NCBI GenBank assembly: GCA_029224185.1
Contig: CM055191.1
Coordinates: 21,848,571 to 21,912,570, forward strand
DNA: 64,000 nucleotides
DNA from: Karalla daura
Lineage: Eukaryota; Chordata; Actinopteri; Chaetodontiformes; Leiognathidae
Direction: 5' to 3'
Shown: piece by piece, positions 1 to 12,500 of the stretch
Layout of the letters: each line of letters begins with the position of its first letter
Numbering within the stretch: position 1 is the stretch's first letter
Position numbers and translations under genes: made by a program
The notes under the pieces: model-generated
Told to the model about the DNA's origin: nothing
What the model saw: only the letters and a program-made list of their open reading frames with translations
Database searches by the model: none

Positions 1-527
1 GTCCTGGGTGAGGCTGAAACGGAGGCTCGGCCTGGGACGGAAGCGGAGGCTCGGACCTGGGTCCAGTGTGAGGCTGAAATGTAGGCTCGGCCTCAAACCC
101 AATCGGAGGCTGAGGCCAGGACTCTGGGTGAGGCTGAAATGGAGGCTCAGGCCACGGTCCTGGGTGAGGCTGAAGCGGAGTCTCGGCCTCGGACGGAAGC
201 GGAGGGTCAGGCCTGGGTCCTGTGTGAGGCTGAAGCGGAGGCTCGGCCTCGGACGGAAGTGGAGGCTCAGGCCAGGGCCCTGTGTGAGGCTGAAGCGGAG
301 GCCATGGCCTGGGCCCTGGGTGAGGCTGAAACGGAGGCTCGGCCTCGGACGGGAGCGGAGGCTGAGGCCAGGGCTCTGGGTGATGCTGAAACGGAGGCTG
401 AGGCCACGGTCCTGGGTGAGGCTGAAGCGGAGGCTCGGCCTCGGATGGAAGCGGAGGCTGGGGCCTTGGTCCTGGGTGAGGCAGAAATGGAAGCTCAGGC
501 AAAGGCCCTAGGTGAGGCTGAAGCGGG
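1..527 (+). repeat. Segmental copy A (partner at 3,179-3,705)
   Basis: I see no difference between this stretch and the one 3,178 bp downstream, until a GCGGGGGCTC subunit leads into CAGGCCTCG here but CGGCCTCGG there. It probably extends left of the window. Confidence 0.85.
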
Positions 528-816
528 GGCTCAGGCCTCGAGCCGAATCGGAGGTTGAGACCAGGGCCCTGGGTGAGGCTGAAACGGAGGCTCGGCCTCG
601 AGCCGAAGCGGGAGCTCAGGCCTGGGCCCTGGGTGAGGCTGAAGCGGAGGCTCGGCCTCAAACCCAATCGGAGGCTGAGGTCAGGGCTCTGGGTGAGGCT
701 GAAGTGGAGGCTCAGGCCAGGGCCCTGTGTGAGGCTGAAACGTAGGCTCGGCCTCAAACCGAATCGGAGGCTGAGGCCAGGGCTCTGGTTGAGGCTCCAG
801 CGGAGGCTCAGGCTCA

Positions 817-875
817 ATCTCTGTCTCTTTATACCTTTGAATCTTTGTCTCTCTGTCTCTTTGTATCTTTGTGGG
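817..875 (+). repeat. Pyrimidine block 1 (short)
   Basis: Only about 59 bp and the shortest block; it has CAATCTCTG at the start and TTTGAATC in place of TTTGTATC. It returns to minisatellite through GTGGGTATGGCTGAAGC. Confidence 0.85.
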
Positions 876-1342
876 TATGGCTGAAGCAGCTCGGCCTCGG
901 ACCGAAGCGGAGGCTGAGGACAGGGCCCTGTGTGAGGCCGAAGCGGAGGCCATGGCCTGGGCCCTGGGTGAGGCTGAAACGGAGGCTGAGGCCACGGTCC
1001 TGGGTGAGGCTGAAGCGGAAGCTCAGGTAAAGGCCCTAGGTGAGGCTGAAGCGGGGGCTCAGGCCTCGAGCCGAATCGGAGGTTGAGACCAGGGCCCTGG
1101 GTGAGGCTGAAACGGAGGCTCGGCCTCAAACCCAATCGGAGGCTGAGGCCAGGGCTCTGGGTGAGGCTGAAGCGGAGGGTTGGCCTCGGACGGAAGCGGA
1201 GGCTGAGGTCAGGGCTCTGGGTGAGGCTGAAGTGGAGGCTCAGGCCAGGGCCCTGTGTGAGGCTGAAACGGAGGCTCGGCCTCAAACCGAATCGGAGGCT
1301 GAGGCCAGGGCTCTGGATGAGGCTGAAGTGGAGGCTCGGGCA

Positions 1343-1634
1343 TATTTGCATCTTTGTATTTCTGTCTCTTTATACCTTTGTATCTTTGTATCCTTGTCTC
1401 TTTGTCTCTTTGTCTCTTTGTATCTTTGTGTCTATGTATATTTGTATCTTTGCATCTTTGTCTTTCTATTTCTCTTTGTCGCTCTCTGTCTCTTTGTCTC
1501 TCTCTCTTTTTCTCGTTGTCTCTTTGTCTCTCTGTCTCTTTGCATCTTTGTCTCGTTGTCTCTTTGTCGCTCTCTGTCTCTTTGCATCTTTGTCTCGTTG
1601 TCTCTTTGTCTCTCTGTCTCTTTGTATCTTTGTG
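1343..1634 (+). repeat. Pyrimidine block 2
   Basis: Begins CATATTTGCATC. It has three rounds of the TCGTTGTCTC segment where most blocks have one, so the normally constant 3' part is itself expanded here. Confidence 0.9.
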
Positions 1635-1932
1635 GGGTAGGCTGAAGCGGCTCGGCCTCGGACCAAAGCGGAGGCTGAGGACAGGGCCCTGTGTGAGGCT
1701 GAAGCGGAGGCTCGGCCTCGGACGGAAGCGGAGGCTCAGGCCTTGGTCCTGTGTGAGGCTGAAATGGAGGCTCGGCCTCAAACCCAATCGGAGGCTGAGG
1801 CCAGGGCTCTGGGTGAAGCTGAAGTGGAGGCTCAGGCCAGGGCCCTGTGTGAGGCTGAAACGGAGGCTCGGCCTCAAACCGAATCGGAGGCTGAGGCCAG
1901 GGCTCTGGTTGAGGCTCCAGCGGAGGCTCAGG

Positions 1933-2095
1933 CATCTTTGCATCTTTGTATCTCTGTCTCTTTGTCTCTTTGTATCTTTGTATCTTTGTATCTTTGTCTT
2001 TCTATTTCTCTTTGTCGCTCTCTGTCTCTGTGTCTCTCTCTCTTTGTCTCGTTGTCTCTTTGTCTCTCTGTCTCTTTGTATCTTTGTGTCTTTGT
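1933..2095 (+). repeat. Pyrimidine block 3
   Basis: A compact block with few 8-bp steps before the constant tail; the tail carries TCTCTGTGTCTC and an extra TTTGTGTC step. Confidence 0.9.
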
Positions 2096-2683
2096 GGGTA
2101 AGGCTGAAGAGGCTCGGCCTCGGACCGAAGCGGAGGCTGAGGACAGGGCCGTGTGTGAGGCTGAACCGGAGGCCATGGCATGGGCCCTGGGTGAGGCTGA
2201 AACGGAGGCTCAGCCTCGGACGGAAGCGGAGGGTCAGGCCTGGGTCCTGTGTGAGGCTGAAATGTAGGCTCGGCCTCAAACCCAATCGGAGGCTGAGGCC
2301 AGGACTCTGGGTGAGGCTGAAACGGAGGCTGAGGCCACGGTCCTGGGTGAGGCTGAAGCGGAAGCTCAGGTAAAGGCCCTAGGTGAGGCTGAAGCGGGGG
2401 CTCAGGCCTCGAGCCGAATCGGAGGTTGAGACCAGGGCCCTGGGTGAGGCTGAAACGGAGGCTCGGCCTCAAACCCAATCGGAGGCTGAGGCCAGGGCTC
2501 TGGGTGAGGCTGAAGCGGAGGGTTGGCCTCGGACGGAAGCGGAGGCTGAGGTCAGGGCTCTGGGTGAGGCTGAAGTGGAGGCTCAGGCCAGGGCCCTGTG
2601 TGAGGCTGAAACGGAGGCTCGGCCTCAAACCGAATCGGAGGCTGAGGCCAGGGCTCTGGTTGAGGCTCAAGCTGAGGCTCGTG

Positions 2684-2934
2684 CATATTTGCATCTTTGT
2701 ATTTCTGTCTCTTTATACCTTTGTCTCTTTGTCTCTTTGTCTCTTTGTCTCTTTGTCTCTTTGTCTCTTTTTCTCTTTGTCTCTTTGTCACTTTGTCTCT
2801 TTGCATCTTTGTGTCTATGTATCTTTGTATCTTTGTATCTTTGTCTTTCTATTTCTCTTTGTCGCTCTCTGTCTCTTTGTCTCTCTCTCTTTGTCTCGTT
2901 GTCTCTTTGTCTCTCTGTCTCTTTGTATCTTTGT
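2684..2934 (+). repeat. Pyrimidine block 4
   Basis: The 5' half is a run of nearly pure TCTCTTTG steps with one TTTTCTC and one GTCAC interruption, followed by the standard tail. Confidence 0.9.
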
Positions 2935-3178
2935 GGGTAAGGCTGAAGCGGCTCGGCCTCGGACCGAAGCGGAGGCTGAGGTCAGGGCTCTGGGTGAGGC
3001 TGAAGCGGAGGCCATTGCCTGGGCCCTGGGTGAGGCTGAAACGGAGGCTCGGCCTCGGACGGAAGCGGAGGCTCGGGCCTGGGTCCTGTGTGAGGCTGAA
3101 ATGTAGGCTCGGCCTCAAACCGAATCGGAGGCTGAGGCCAGGACTCTGGGTGAGGCTGAAACGGAGGCTCAGGCCACG

Positions 3179-3705
3179 GTCCTGGGTGAGGCTGAAACGG
3201 AGGCTCGGCCTGGGACGGAAGCGGAGGCTCGGACCTGGGTCCAGTGTGAGGCTGAAATGTAGGCTCGGCCTCAAACCCAATCGGAGGCTGAGGCCAGGAC
3301 TCTGGGTGAGGCTGAAATGGAGGCTCAGGCCACGGTCCTGGGTGAGGCTGAAGCGGAGTCTCGGCCTCGGACGGAAGCGGAGGGTCAGGCCTGGGTCCTG
3401 TGTGAGGCTGAAGCGGAGGCTCGGCCTCGGACGGAAGTGGAGGCTCAGGCCAGGGCCCTGTGTGAGGCTGAAGCGGAGGCCATGGCCTGGGCCCTGGGTG
3501 AGGCTGAAACGGAGGCTCGGCCTCGGACGGGAGCGGAGGCTGAGGCCAGGGCTCTGGGTGATGCTGAAACGGAGGCTGAGGCCACGGTCCTGGGTGAGGC
3601 TGAAGCGGAGGCTCGGCCTCGGATGGAAGCGGAGGCTGGGGCCTTGGTCCTGGGTGAGGCAGAAATGGAAGCTCAGGCAAAGGCCCTAGGTGAGGCTGAA
3701 GCGGG
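3179..3705 (+). repeat. Segmental copy B of 1-527
   Basis: It carries the same rare subunits as the left end of the window, including GGACCTGGGTCCAGTGTGAGG and GGGACGGAAGCGG. The copy is followed by an extra 102-bp repetition of the GGATGGAAGCGG-to-AAGGCCCTAGG segment. Confidence 0.85.
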
Positions 3706-4857
3706 GGCTCGGCCTCGGATGGAAGCGGAGGCTGGGGCCTTGGTCCTGGGTGAGGCTGAAATGGAAGCTCAGGCAAAGGCCCTAGGTGAGGCTGAAGCGG
3801 GGGCTCAGGCCTCGAGCCGAATCGGAGGTTGAGACCAGGGCCCTGGGTGAGGCTGAAACGGAGGCTCGGCCTCGAGCCGAAGCGGGAGCTCAGGCCTGGG
3901 CCCTGGGTGAGGATGAAGCGGAGGCTCGGCCTCGGACGGAAGCGGAGGCTGAGGTCAGGGCTCTGGGTGAGGCTGAAGTGGAGGCTCAGGCCAGGGCCCT
4001 GTGTGAGGCTGAAACGGAGGCTCGGCCTCAAACCGAATCGGAGGCTGAGGCCAGGGCTCTGGGAGAGGCTGAAACGTAGGCTGAGGCCACGGTCCTGGGT
4101 GAGGCTGGAGCGGAGGCTCAGGCCACGGTCCTGGGTGAGGCTGAAGCGGAAGCTCAGGCAAAGGCCCTAGGTGAGGCTGAAGCGGGGGCTCAGGCCTCGA
4201 GCCGAATCGGAGGTTGAGACCAGGGCCCTGGGTGAGGCTGAAACGGAGGCTCGGCCTCGGACGGAAGCGGAGGCTGAGGCCAGGGCTCTGGGTGAGGCTG
4301 AAACGGAGGCTGAGGCCACGGTCCTGGGTGAGGCTGAAGCGGAGGCTCGGCCTCGGATGGAAGCGGAGGCTGGGGCCTTGGTCCTGGGTGAGGCTGAAAT
4401 GGAAGCTCAGGCAAAGGCCCTAGGTGAGGCTGAAGCGGAGGCTCGGCCTCGGATGGAAGCGGAGGCTGGGGCCTTGGTCCTGGGTGAGGCTGAAATGGAA
4501 GCTCAGGCAAAGGCCCTAGGTGAGGCTGAAGCGGGGGCTCAGGCCTCGAGCCGAATCGGAGGTTGAGACCAGGGCCCTGGGTGAGGCTGAAACGGAGGCT
4601 CGGCCTCGAGCCGAAGCGGGAGCTCAGGCCTGGGCCCTGGGTGAGGATGAAGCGGAGGCTCGGCCTCGGACGGAAGCGGAGGCTGAGGTCAGGGCTCTGG
4701 GTGAGGCTGAAGTGGAGGCTCAGGCCAGGGCCCTGTGTGAGGCTGAAACGGAGGCTCGGCCTCAAACCGAATCGGAGGCTGAGGCCAGGGCTCTGGGAGA
4801 GGCTGAAACGTAGGCTGAGGCCACGGTCCTGGGTGAGGCTGGAGCGGAGGCTCAGGC

Positions 4858-5059
4858 CTCTTTGCATCTTTGTATCTCTGTCTCTTTAAACCTTTGCATC
4901 TTTGTATCTCTGTCTCTTTAAACCTTTGTATCTTTGTCTCTTTGTCTCTTTGTATCTTTGTATCTTTGTATCTTTGTCTTTCTATTTCTCTTTGTCGCTC
5001 TCTGTCTCTTTGTCTTTCTCTCTTTGTCTCGTTGTCTCTCAGTCTCTTTGTATCTTTGT
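4858..5059 (+). repeat. Pyrimidine block 5
   Basis: First copy of the block with paired CTTTAAACC motifs, inside the 382-bp tandem duplication. Confidence 0.9.
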
Positions 5060-5239
5060 GGGTAAGGCTAAAGCGGCTCGGCCTCGGACCGAAGCGGAGG
5101 CTGAGGTCAGGGCTCTGGGTGAGGCTGAAGTGGAGGCTCGGCCTCAAACCGAATCGGAGGCTGAGGCCAGGGCTCTGGGAGAGGCTGAAACGTAGGCTGA
5201 GGCCACGGTCCTGGGTGAGGCTGGAGCGGAGGCTCAGGC

Positions 5240-5441
5240 CTCTTTGCATCTTTGTATCTCTGTCTCTTTAAACCTTTGCATCTTTGTATCTCTGTCTCTT
5301 TAAACCTTTGTATCTTTGTCTCTTTGTCTCTTTGTATCTTTGTATCTTTGTATCTTTGTCTTTCTATTTCTCTTTGTCGCTCTCTGTCTCTTTGTCTTTC
5401 TCTCTTTGTCTCGTTGTCTCTCAGTCTCTTTGTATCTTTGT
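5240..5441 (+). repeat. Pyrimidine block 6
   Basis: Copy of the block at 4,858 at an offset of 382 bp. Confidence 0.9.
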
Positions 5442-6726
5442 GGGTAAGGCTAAAGCGGCTCGGCCTCGGACCGAAGCGGAGGCTGAGGTCAGGGCTCTGG
5501 GTGAGGCTGAAGTGGAGGCTCGGGCCTGGGTCCTGTGTGAGGCTGAAATGTAGGCTCGGCCTGGGACGGAAGCGGAGGCTCGGACCTGGGTCCTGTGTGA
5601 GGCTGAAATGTAGGCTCGGCCTGGGACGGAAGCGGAGGCTCGGACCTGGGTCCTGTGTGAGGCTGAAATGTAGGCTCGGCCTCAAACCCAATCGGAGGCT
5701 GAGGCCAGGACTCTGGGTGAGGCTGAAGTGGAGGCTCAGGCCTGGGCCCTGGGTGAGGCTGAAATGGAGGCTCGGCCTCGGACGGAAGCGGAGGCTGAGG
5801 CCAGGGCTCTGGGTGAGGCTGAAACGGAGGCTGAGGCCACGGTCCTGGGTAAGGCTGAAGCGGAGGCTCGGCCTCGGATGGAAGCGGAGGCTGGGGCCTT
5901 GGTCCTGGGTGAGGCTGAAATGGAAGCTCAGGCAAAGGCCCTAGGTGAGGCTGAAGCGGAGGCTCGGCCTCGGATGGAAGCGGAGGCTGGGGCCTTGGTC
6001 CTGGGTGAGGCTGAAATGGAAGCTCAGGCAAAGGCCCTAGGTGAGGCTGAAGCGGAGGCTCGGCCTCGGACGGAAGCGGAGGCTCGGGCCTGGGTCCTGT
6101 GTGAGGCTGAAGTGTAGGCTCGGCCTCAAACCGAATCGGAGGCTGAGGCCAGGGCTCTGGGTGAGGCTGAAACGTAGGCTGAGGCCACGGTCCTGGGTGA
6201 GGCTGAAGCGGAGGGTCAGGCCACGGTACTGGGTGAGGCTGAAGCGGAGGCTCGGCCTCGGGCGGAAGCGGAGGCTCGGGCCTGGGTCCTGTGTGAGGCT
6301 GAAGTGTAGGCTCGGCCTCAAACCGAATCGGAGGCTGAGGCCAGGGCTCTGGGTGAGGCTGAAACGTAGGCTGAGGCCACGGTCCTGGGTGAGGCTGAAA
6401 CGGAGGCTCGGCCTCGGACGGAAGCGGAGGCTCAGGCCTAGGTCCTGTGTGAGGCTGAAATGGAGGCTCGGCCTCAAACCCAATCGGAGGCTGAGGCCAG
6501 GGCTCTGGGTGAGGCTGAAACGGAGGCTCAGGCCACGGTCCTGGGTGAGGCTGAAGCGGAAGCTCAGGCAAAGGCCCTAGGTGAGGCTGCAGCGGGGGCT
6601 CAGGCCTCGAGCCGAATCGGAGGTTGAGACCAGGGCCCTGGGTGAGGCTGAAACGGAGGCTCGGCCTCAAACCGAATCGGAGGCTGAGGCCAGGGCTCTG
6701 GTTGAGACTCTGGCGGAGGCTCAGGC

Positions 6727-7088
6727 CTCTTTGCATCTTTGTATCTCTGTCTCTTTATACCTTTGTATCTCTGTCTCTTTATATCTTTGTATCTTTGTCT
6801 CTTTGTCTCTTTGTATCTTTGTATCTTTGTATCTTTGTATCTTTGTATCTTTGTCTCTTTGTCTCTTTGTATCTTTGTATCTTTGTATCTTTGTATCTTT
6901 GTATCTCTGTGTCTTTATACCTTTGTATCTTTGTCTCTTTGTATCCTTGTATCTTTGTCTCTTTGTGTCTTTGTATCTTTGTATCTTTGTATCTTTGTCT
7001 TTCTATTTCTCTTTGTCGCTCTCTGTCTCTTTGTCTCTCTCTCTTTGTCTCGTTGTCTCTTTGTCTCTCTGTCTCTTTGTATCTTTGT
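6727..7088 (+). repeat. Pyrimidine block 7 (long type)
   Basis: About 360 bp. It holds a long 5' run of TATCTTTG and TCTCTTTG steps and a landmark GTATCCTTGTATC. The exit is TTTGTGGGTCAGG, as in all later long blocks. Confidence 0.9.
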
Positions 7089-7328
7089 GGGTCAGGCTGA
7101 AGCGGCTCGGCCTCGGACCGAAGCGGAGGCTGAGGTCAGGGCTCTGGGTGAGGCTGAAGCGGAGGCCATTGCCTGGGCCCTGGGTGAGGCTGAAACGGAG
7201 GCTCGGCCTCGGACGGAAGCGGAGGCTCGGGCCACGGTCCTGTGTGAGGCTGAAACGGAGGCTCGGCCTCAAACCGAATCGGAGGCTCAGGCCAGGGCTC
7301 TGGTTGAGGCTCCAGCGGAGGCTCAGGC

Positions 7329-7546
7329 ATCTTTGCATCTTTGTATCTCTGTCTCTTTATACCTTTGTATCTTTGTCTCTTTATATCTTTGTATCTTTGT
7401 CTCTTTGTCTCTTTGTATCTTTGTGTCTTTGTATCTTTGCATCTTTGTATCTTTGTCTTTCTATTTCTCTTTGTCGCTCTCTGTCTCTTTGTCTCTCTCT
7501 CTTTGTCTCGTTGTCTCTTTGTCTCTCTGTCTCTTTGTATCTTTGT
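7329..7546 (+). repeat. Pyrimidine block 8 (short type)
   Basis: The short partner of block 7, separated from it by about 240 bp of minisatellite. The same long-short pairing recurs in the composite domain. Confidence 0.9.
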
Positions 7547-9573
7547 GGGTCAGGCTGAAGCGGCTCGGCCTCGGACCGAAGCGGAGGCTGAGGTCAGGGC
7601 TCTGGGTGAGGCTGAAGCGGAGGCCATGGCCTGGGCCCTGGGAGAGGCTGAAGCGGAGGCTCGGCCTCGGACGGAAGCGGAGGCTCGGGCCTGGGTCCTG
7701 TGTGAGGCTGAAGTGTAGGCTCGGCCTCAAACCGAATCGGAGGCTGAGGCCAGGGCTCTGGGTGAGGCTGAAACGTAGGCTGAGGCCACGGTCCTGGGTG
7801 AGGCTGAAGCGGAGGGTCAGGCCACGGTCCTGGGTGAGGCTGAAGCGGAGGCTCGGCCTCGGACGGAAGCGGAGGCTCGGGCCTGGGTCCTGTGTGAGGC
7901 TGAAGTGTAGGCTCGGCCTCAAACCGAATCGGAGGCTGAGGCCAGGGCTCTGGGTGAGGCTGAAACGTAGGCTGAGGCCACGGTCCTGGGTGAGGCTGAA
8001 GCGGAGGGTCAGGCCACGGTCCTGGGTGAGGCTGAAGCGGAGGCTCGGCCTCGGACGGAAGCGGAGGCTCGGGCCTGGGTCCTGTGTGAGGCTGAAGTGT
8101 AGGCTCGGCCTCAAACCGAATCGGAGGCTGAGGCCAGGGCTCTGGGTGAGGCTGAAACGTAGGCTGAGGCCACGGTCCTGGGTGAGGCTGAAGCGGAGGG
8201 TCAGGCCACGGTCCTGGGTGAGGCTGAAGCGGAGGCTCGGCCTCGGACGGAAGCGGAGGCTCGGGCCTGGGTCCTGTGTGAGGCTGAAGTGTAGGCTCGG
8301 CCTCAAACCGAATCGGAGGCTGAGGCCAGGGCTCTGGGTGAGGCTGAAACGTAGGCTGAGGCCACGGTCCTGGGTGAGGCTGAAGCGGAGGGTCAGGCCA
8401 CGGTCCTGGGTGAGGCTGAAGCGGAGGCTCGGCCTCGGACGGAAGCGGAGGCTCGGGCCTGGGTCCTGTGTGAGGCTGAAGTGTAGGCTCGGCCTCAAAC
8501 CGAATCGGAGGCTGAGGCCAGGGCTCTGGGTGAGGCTGAAACGTAGGCTGAGGCCACGGTCCTGGGTGAGGCTGAAGCGGAGGGTCAGGCCACGGTCCTG
8601 GGTGAGGCTGAAGCGGAGGCTCGGCCTCGGACGGAAGCGGAGGCTCGGGCCTGGGTCCTGTGTGAGGCTGAAGTGTAGGCTCGGCCTCAAACCCAATCGG
8701 AGGCTGAGGCCAGGACTCTGGGTGAGGCTGAAGTGGAGGCTCAGGCCTGGGCCCTGGGTGAGGCTGAAATGGAGGCTCGGCCTCGGACGGAAGCGGAGGC
8801 TGAGGCCAGGGCTCTGGGTGAGGCTGAAACGGAGGCTGAGGCCACGGTCCTGGGTAAGGCTGAAGCGGAGGCTCGGCCTCGGATGGAAGCGGAGGCTGGG
8901 GCCTTGGTCCTGGGTGAGGCTGAAATTGAAGCTCAGGCAAAGGCCCTAGGTGAGGCTGAAGCGGAGGCTCGGCCTCGGATGGAAGCGGAGGCTGGGGCCT
9001 TGGTCCTGGGTGAGGCTGAAATGGAAGCTCAGGCAAAGGCCCTAGGTGAGGCTGAAGCGGGGGCTCAGGCCTCGAGCCGAATCGGAGGTTGAGACCAGGG
9101 CCCTGGGTGAGGCTGAAACGGAGGCTCGGCCTCGGACGGAAGCGGAGGCTGAGGCCAGGGCTCTGGGTGAGGCTGAAACGGAGGCTGAGCCCACGGTCCT
9201 GGGTGAGGCTGAAGCGGAGGCTCGGCCTCGGATGGAAGCGGAGGCTGGGGCCTTGGTCCTGGGTGAGGCTGAAATGGAAGCTCAGGCAAAGGCCCTAGGT
9301 GAGGCTGAAGCGGAGGCTAAGGCCTCGAGCCGAATCGGAGGTTGAGACCAGGGCCCTGGGTGAGGCTGAAACGGAGGCTCGGCCTCGAGCCGAAGCGGGA
9401 GCTCAGGCCTGGGCCCTGGGTGAGGCTGAAGCGGAGGCTCGGCCTCGGACGGAAGCGGAGACTCAGGTCAGGGCTCTGGGTGAGGCTGAAGTGGAGGCTC
9501 AGGCCAGGGCCCTGTGTGAGGCTGAAAGGGAGGCTCGGCCTCAAACCGAATCGGAGGCTGAGGCCAGGGCTCT

Positions 9574-12500
9574 GGGTGAGGCTGAAACGTAGGCTGAGGC
9601 CACGGTCCTGGGTGAGGCTGAAGCGGAGGGTCAGGCCACGGTCCTGGGTGAGGCTGAAGCGGAGGCTCGGCCTCGGACGGAAGCGGAGGCTCGGGCCTGG
9701 GTCCTGTGTGAGGCTGAAGTGTAGGCTCGGCCTCAAACCGAATCGGAGGCTGAGGCCAGGGCTCTGGGTGAGGCTGAAACGTAGGCTGAGGCCACGGTCC
9801 TGGGTGAGGCTGAAGCGGAGGCTCGGCCTCGGACGGAAGCGGAGGCTCGGGCCTGGGTCCTGTGTGAGGCTGAAGTGTAGGCTCGGCCTCAAACCGAATC
9901 GGAGGCTGAGGCCAGGGCTCTGGGTGAGGCTGAAACGTAGGCTGAGGCCACGGTCCTGGGTGAGGCTGAAGCGGAGGGTCAGGCCACGGTCCTGGGTGAG
10001 GCTGAAGCGGAGGCTCGGCCTCGGACGGAAGCGGAGGCTCGGGCCTGGGTCCTGTGTGAGGCTGAAGTGTAGGCTCGGCCTCAAACCGAATCGGAGGCTG
10101 AGGCCAGGGCTCTGGGTGAGGCTGAAACGTAGGCTGAGGCCACGGTCCTGGGTGAGGCTGAAGCGGAGGGTCAGGCCACGGTCCTGGGTGAGGCTGAAGC
10201 GGAGGCTCGGCCTCGGACGGAAGCGGAGGCTCGGGCCTGGGTCCTGTGTGAGGCTGAAGTGTAGGCTCGGCCTCAAACCGAATCGGAGGCTGAGGCCAGG
10301 GCTCTGGGTGAGGCTGAAACGTAGGCTGAGGCCACGGTCCTGGGTGAGGCTGAAGCGGAGGGTCAGGCCACGGTCCTGGGTGAGGCTGAAGCGGAGGCTC
10401 GGCCTCGGACGGAAGCGGAGGCTCGGGCCTGGGTCCTGTGTGAGGCTGAAGTGTAGGCTCGGCCTCAAACCGAATCGGAGGCTGAGGCCAGGGCTCTGGG
10501 TGAGGCTGAAACGTAGGCTGAGGCCACGGTCCTGGGTGAGGCTGAAGCGGAGGGTCAGGCCACGGTCCTGGGTGAGGCTGAAGCGGAGGCTCGGCCTCGG
10601 ACGGAAGCGGAGGCTCGGGCCTGGGTCCTGTGTGAGGCTGAAGTGTAGGCTCGGCCTCAAACCGAATCGGAGGCTGAGGCCAGGGCTCTGGGTGAGGCTG
10701 AAACGTAGGCTGAGGCCACGGTCCTGGGTGAGGCTGAAGCGGATGGTCAGGCCACGGTCCTGGGTGAGGCTGAAGCGGAGGCTCGGCCTCGGACGGAAGC
10801 GGAGGCTCGGGCCTGGGTCCTGTGTGAGGCTGAAGTGTAGGCTCGGCCTCAAACCGAATCGGAGGCTGAGGCCAGGGCTCTGGGTGAGGCTGAAACGTAG
10901 GCTGAGGCCACGGTCCTGGGTGAGGCTGAAGCGGAGGGTCAGGCCACGGTCCTGGGTGAGGCTGAAGCGGAGGCTCGGCCTCGGACGGAAGCGGAGGCTC
11001 GGGCCTGGGTCCTGTGTGAGGCTGAAGTGTAGGCTCGGCCTCAAACCGAATCGGAGGCTGAGGCCAGGGCTCTGGGTGAGGCTGAAACGTAGGCTGAGGC
11101 CACGGTCCTGGGTGAGGCTGAAGCGGAGGGTCAGGCCACGGTCCTGGGTGAGGCTGAAGCGGAGGCTCGGCCTCGGACGGAAGCGGAGGCTCGGGCCTGG
11201 GTCCTGTGTGAGGCTGAAGTGTAGGCTCGGCCTCAAACCGAATCGGAGGCTGAGGCCAGGGCTCTGGGTGAGGCTGAAACGTAGGCTGAGGCCACGGTCC
11301 TGGGTGAGGCTGAAGCGGATGGTCAGGCCACGGTCCTGGGTGAGGCTGAAGCGGAGGCTCGGCCTCGGACGGAAGCGGAGGCTCGGGCCTGGGTCCTGTG
11401 TGAGGCTGAAGTGTAGGCTCGGCCTCAAACCGAATCGGAGGCTGAGGCCAGGGCTCTGGGTGAGGCTGAAACGTAGGCTGAGGCCACGGTCCTGGGTGAG
11501 GCTGAAGCGGAGGGTCAGGCCACGGTCCTGGGTGAGGCTGAAGCGGAGGCTCGGCCTCGGACGGAAGCGGAGGCTCGGGCCTGGGTCCTGTGTGAGGCTG
11601 AAGTGTAGGCTCGGCCTCAAACCGAATCGGAGGCTGAGGCCAGGGCTCTGGGTGAGGCTGAAACGTAGGCTGAGGCCACGGTCCTGGGTGAGGCTGAAGC
11701 GGAGGGTCAGGCCACGGTCCTGGGTGAGGCTGAAGCGGAGGCTCGGCCTCGGACGGAAGCGGAGGCTCGGGCCTGGGTCCTGTGTGAGGCTGAAGTGTAG
11801 GCTCGGCCTCAAACCGAATCGGAGGCTGAGGCCAGGGCTCTGGGTGAGGCTGAAACGTAGGCTGAGGCCACGGTCCTGGGTGAGGCTGAAGCGGATGGTC
11901 AGGCCACGGTCCTGGGTGAGGCTGAAGCGGAGGCTCGGCCTCGGACGGAAGCGGAGGCTCGGGCCTGGGTCCTGTGTGAGGCTGAAGTGTAGGCTCGGCC
12001 TCAAACCGAATCGGAGGCTGAGGCCAGGGCTCTGGGTGAGGCTGAAACGTAGGCTGAGGCCACGGTCCTGGGTGAGGCTGAAGCGGAGGGTCAGGCCACG
12101 GTCCTGGGTGAGGCTGAAGCGGAGGCTCGGCCTCGGACGGAAGCGGAGGCTCGGGCCTGGGTCCTGTGTGAGGCTGAAGTGTAGGCTCGGCCTCAAACCG
12201 AATCGGAGGCTGAGGCCAGGGCTCTGGGTGAGGCTGAAACGTAGGCTGAGGCCACGGTCCTGGGTGAGGCTGAAGCGGATGGTCAGGCCACGGTCCTGGG
12301 TGAGGCTGAAGCGGAGGCTCGGCCTCGGACGGAAGCGGAGGCTCGGGCCTGGGTCCTGTGTGAGGCTGAAGTGTAGGCTCGGCCTCAAACCGAATCGGAG
12401 GCTGAGGCCAGGGCTCTGGGTGAGGCTGAAACGTAGGCTGAGGCCACGGTCCTGGGTGAGGCTGAAGCGGAGGGTCAGGCCACGGTCCTGGGTGAGGCTG

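Larger units (their letters stand above)
4753..5516 (+). repeat. Two tandem 382-bp units, each containing a pyrimidine block
   Basis: The two halves (about 4,753-5,134 and 5,135-5,516) match base for base as far as I can follow. Both share a distinctive CTTTAAACCTTTG in the pyrimidine block and TCTCTCAGTCTC near its end. This is a recent local duplication that carried minisatellite and microsatellite together. Confidence 0.85.
1..9573 (+). repeat. Left, heterogeneous domain of the minisatellite array
   Basis: Subunits occur in irregular order here, with many variants (CGGATGGAAGCGG, GGGGCCTTGGTCCT, TCGAGCCGAATCGGAGG) and eight pyrimidine-rich blocks. A regular 192-bp order appears briefly at about 7,700-8,690, before the last irregular stretch, so homogenisation is patchy. 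The acidic frame is open in stretches of 100-200 codons (for example 139-558 and 3,317-3,832), broken by TAG in GAAATGTAGGCT or GAAACGTAGGCT subunits. I see no start context, splice pattern or non-repeat domain that would support a gene. Confidence 0.85.

Noticed and set aside
2103..2132. Hammerhead-like CTGAAGA...GAAG in the minisatellite
   Set aside because: The first box fits by chance, but the second box is GAAG, not GAAA, and no cleavage triplet or stem III follows.
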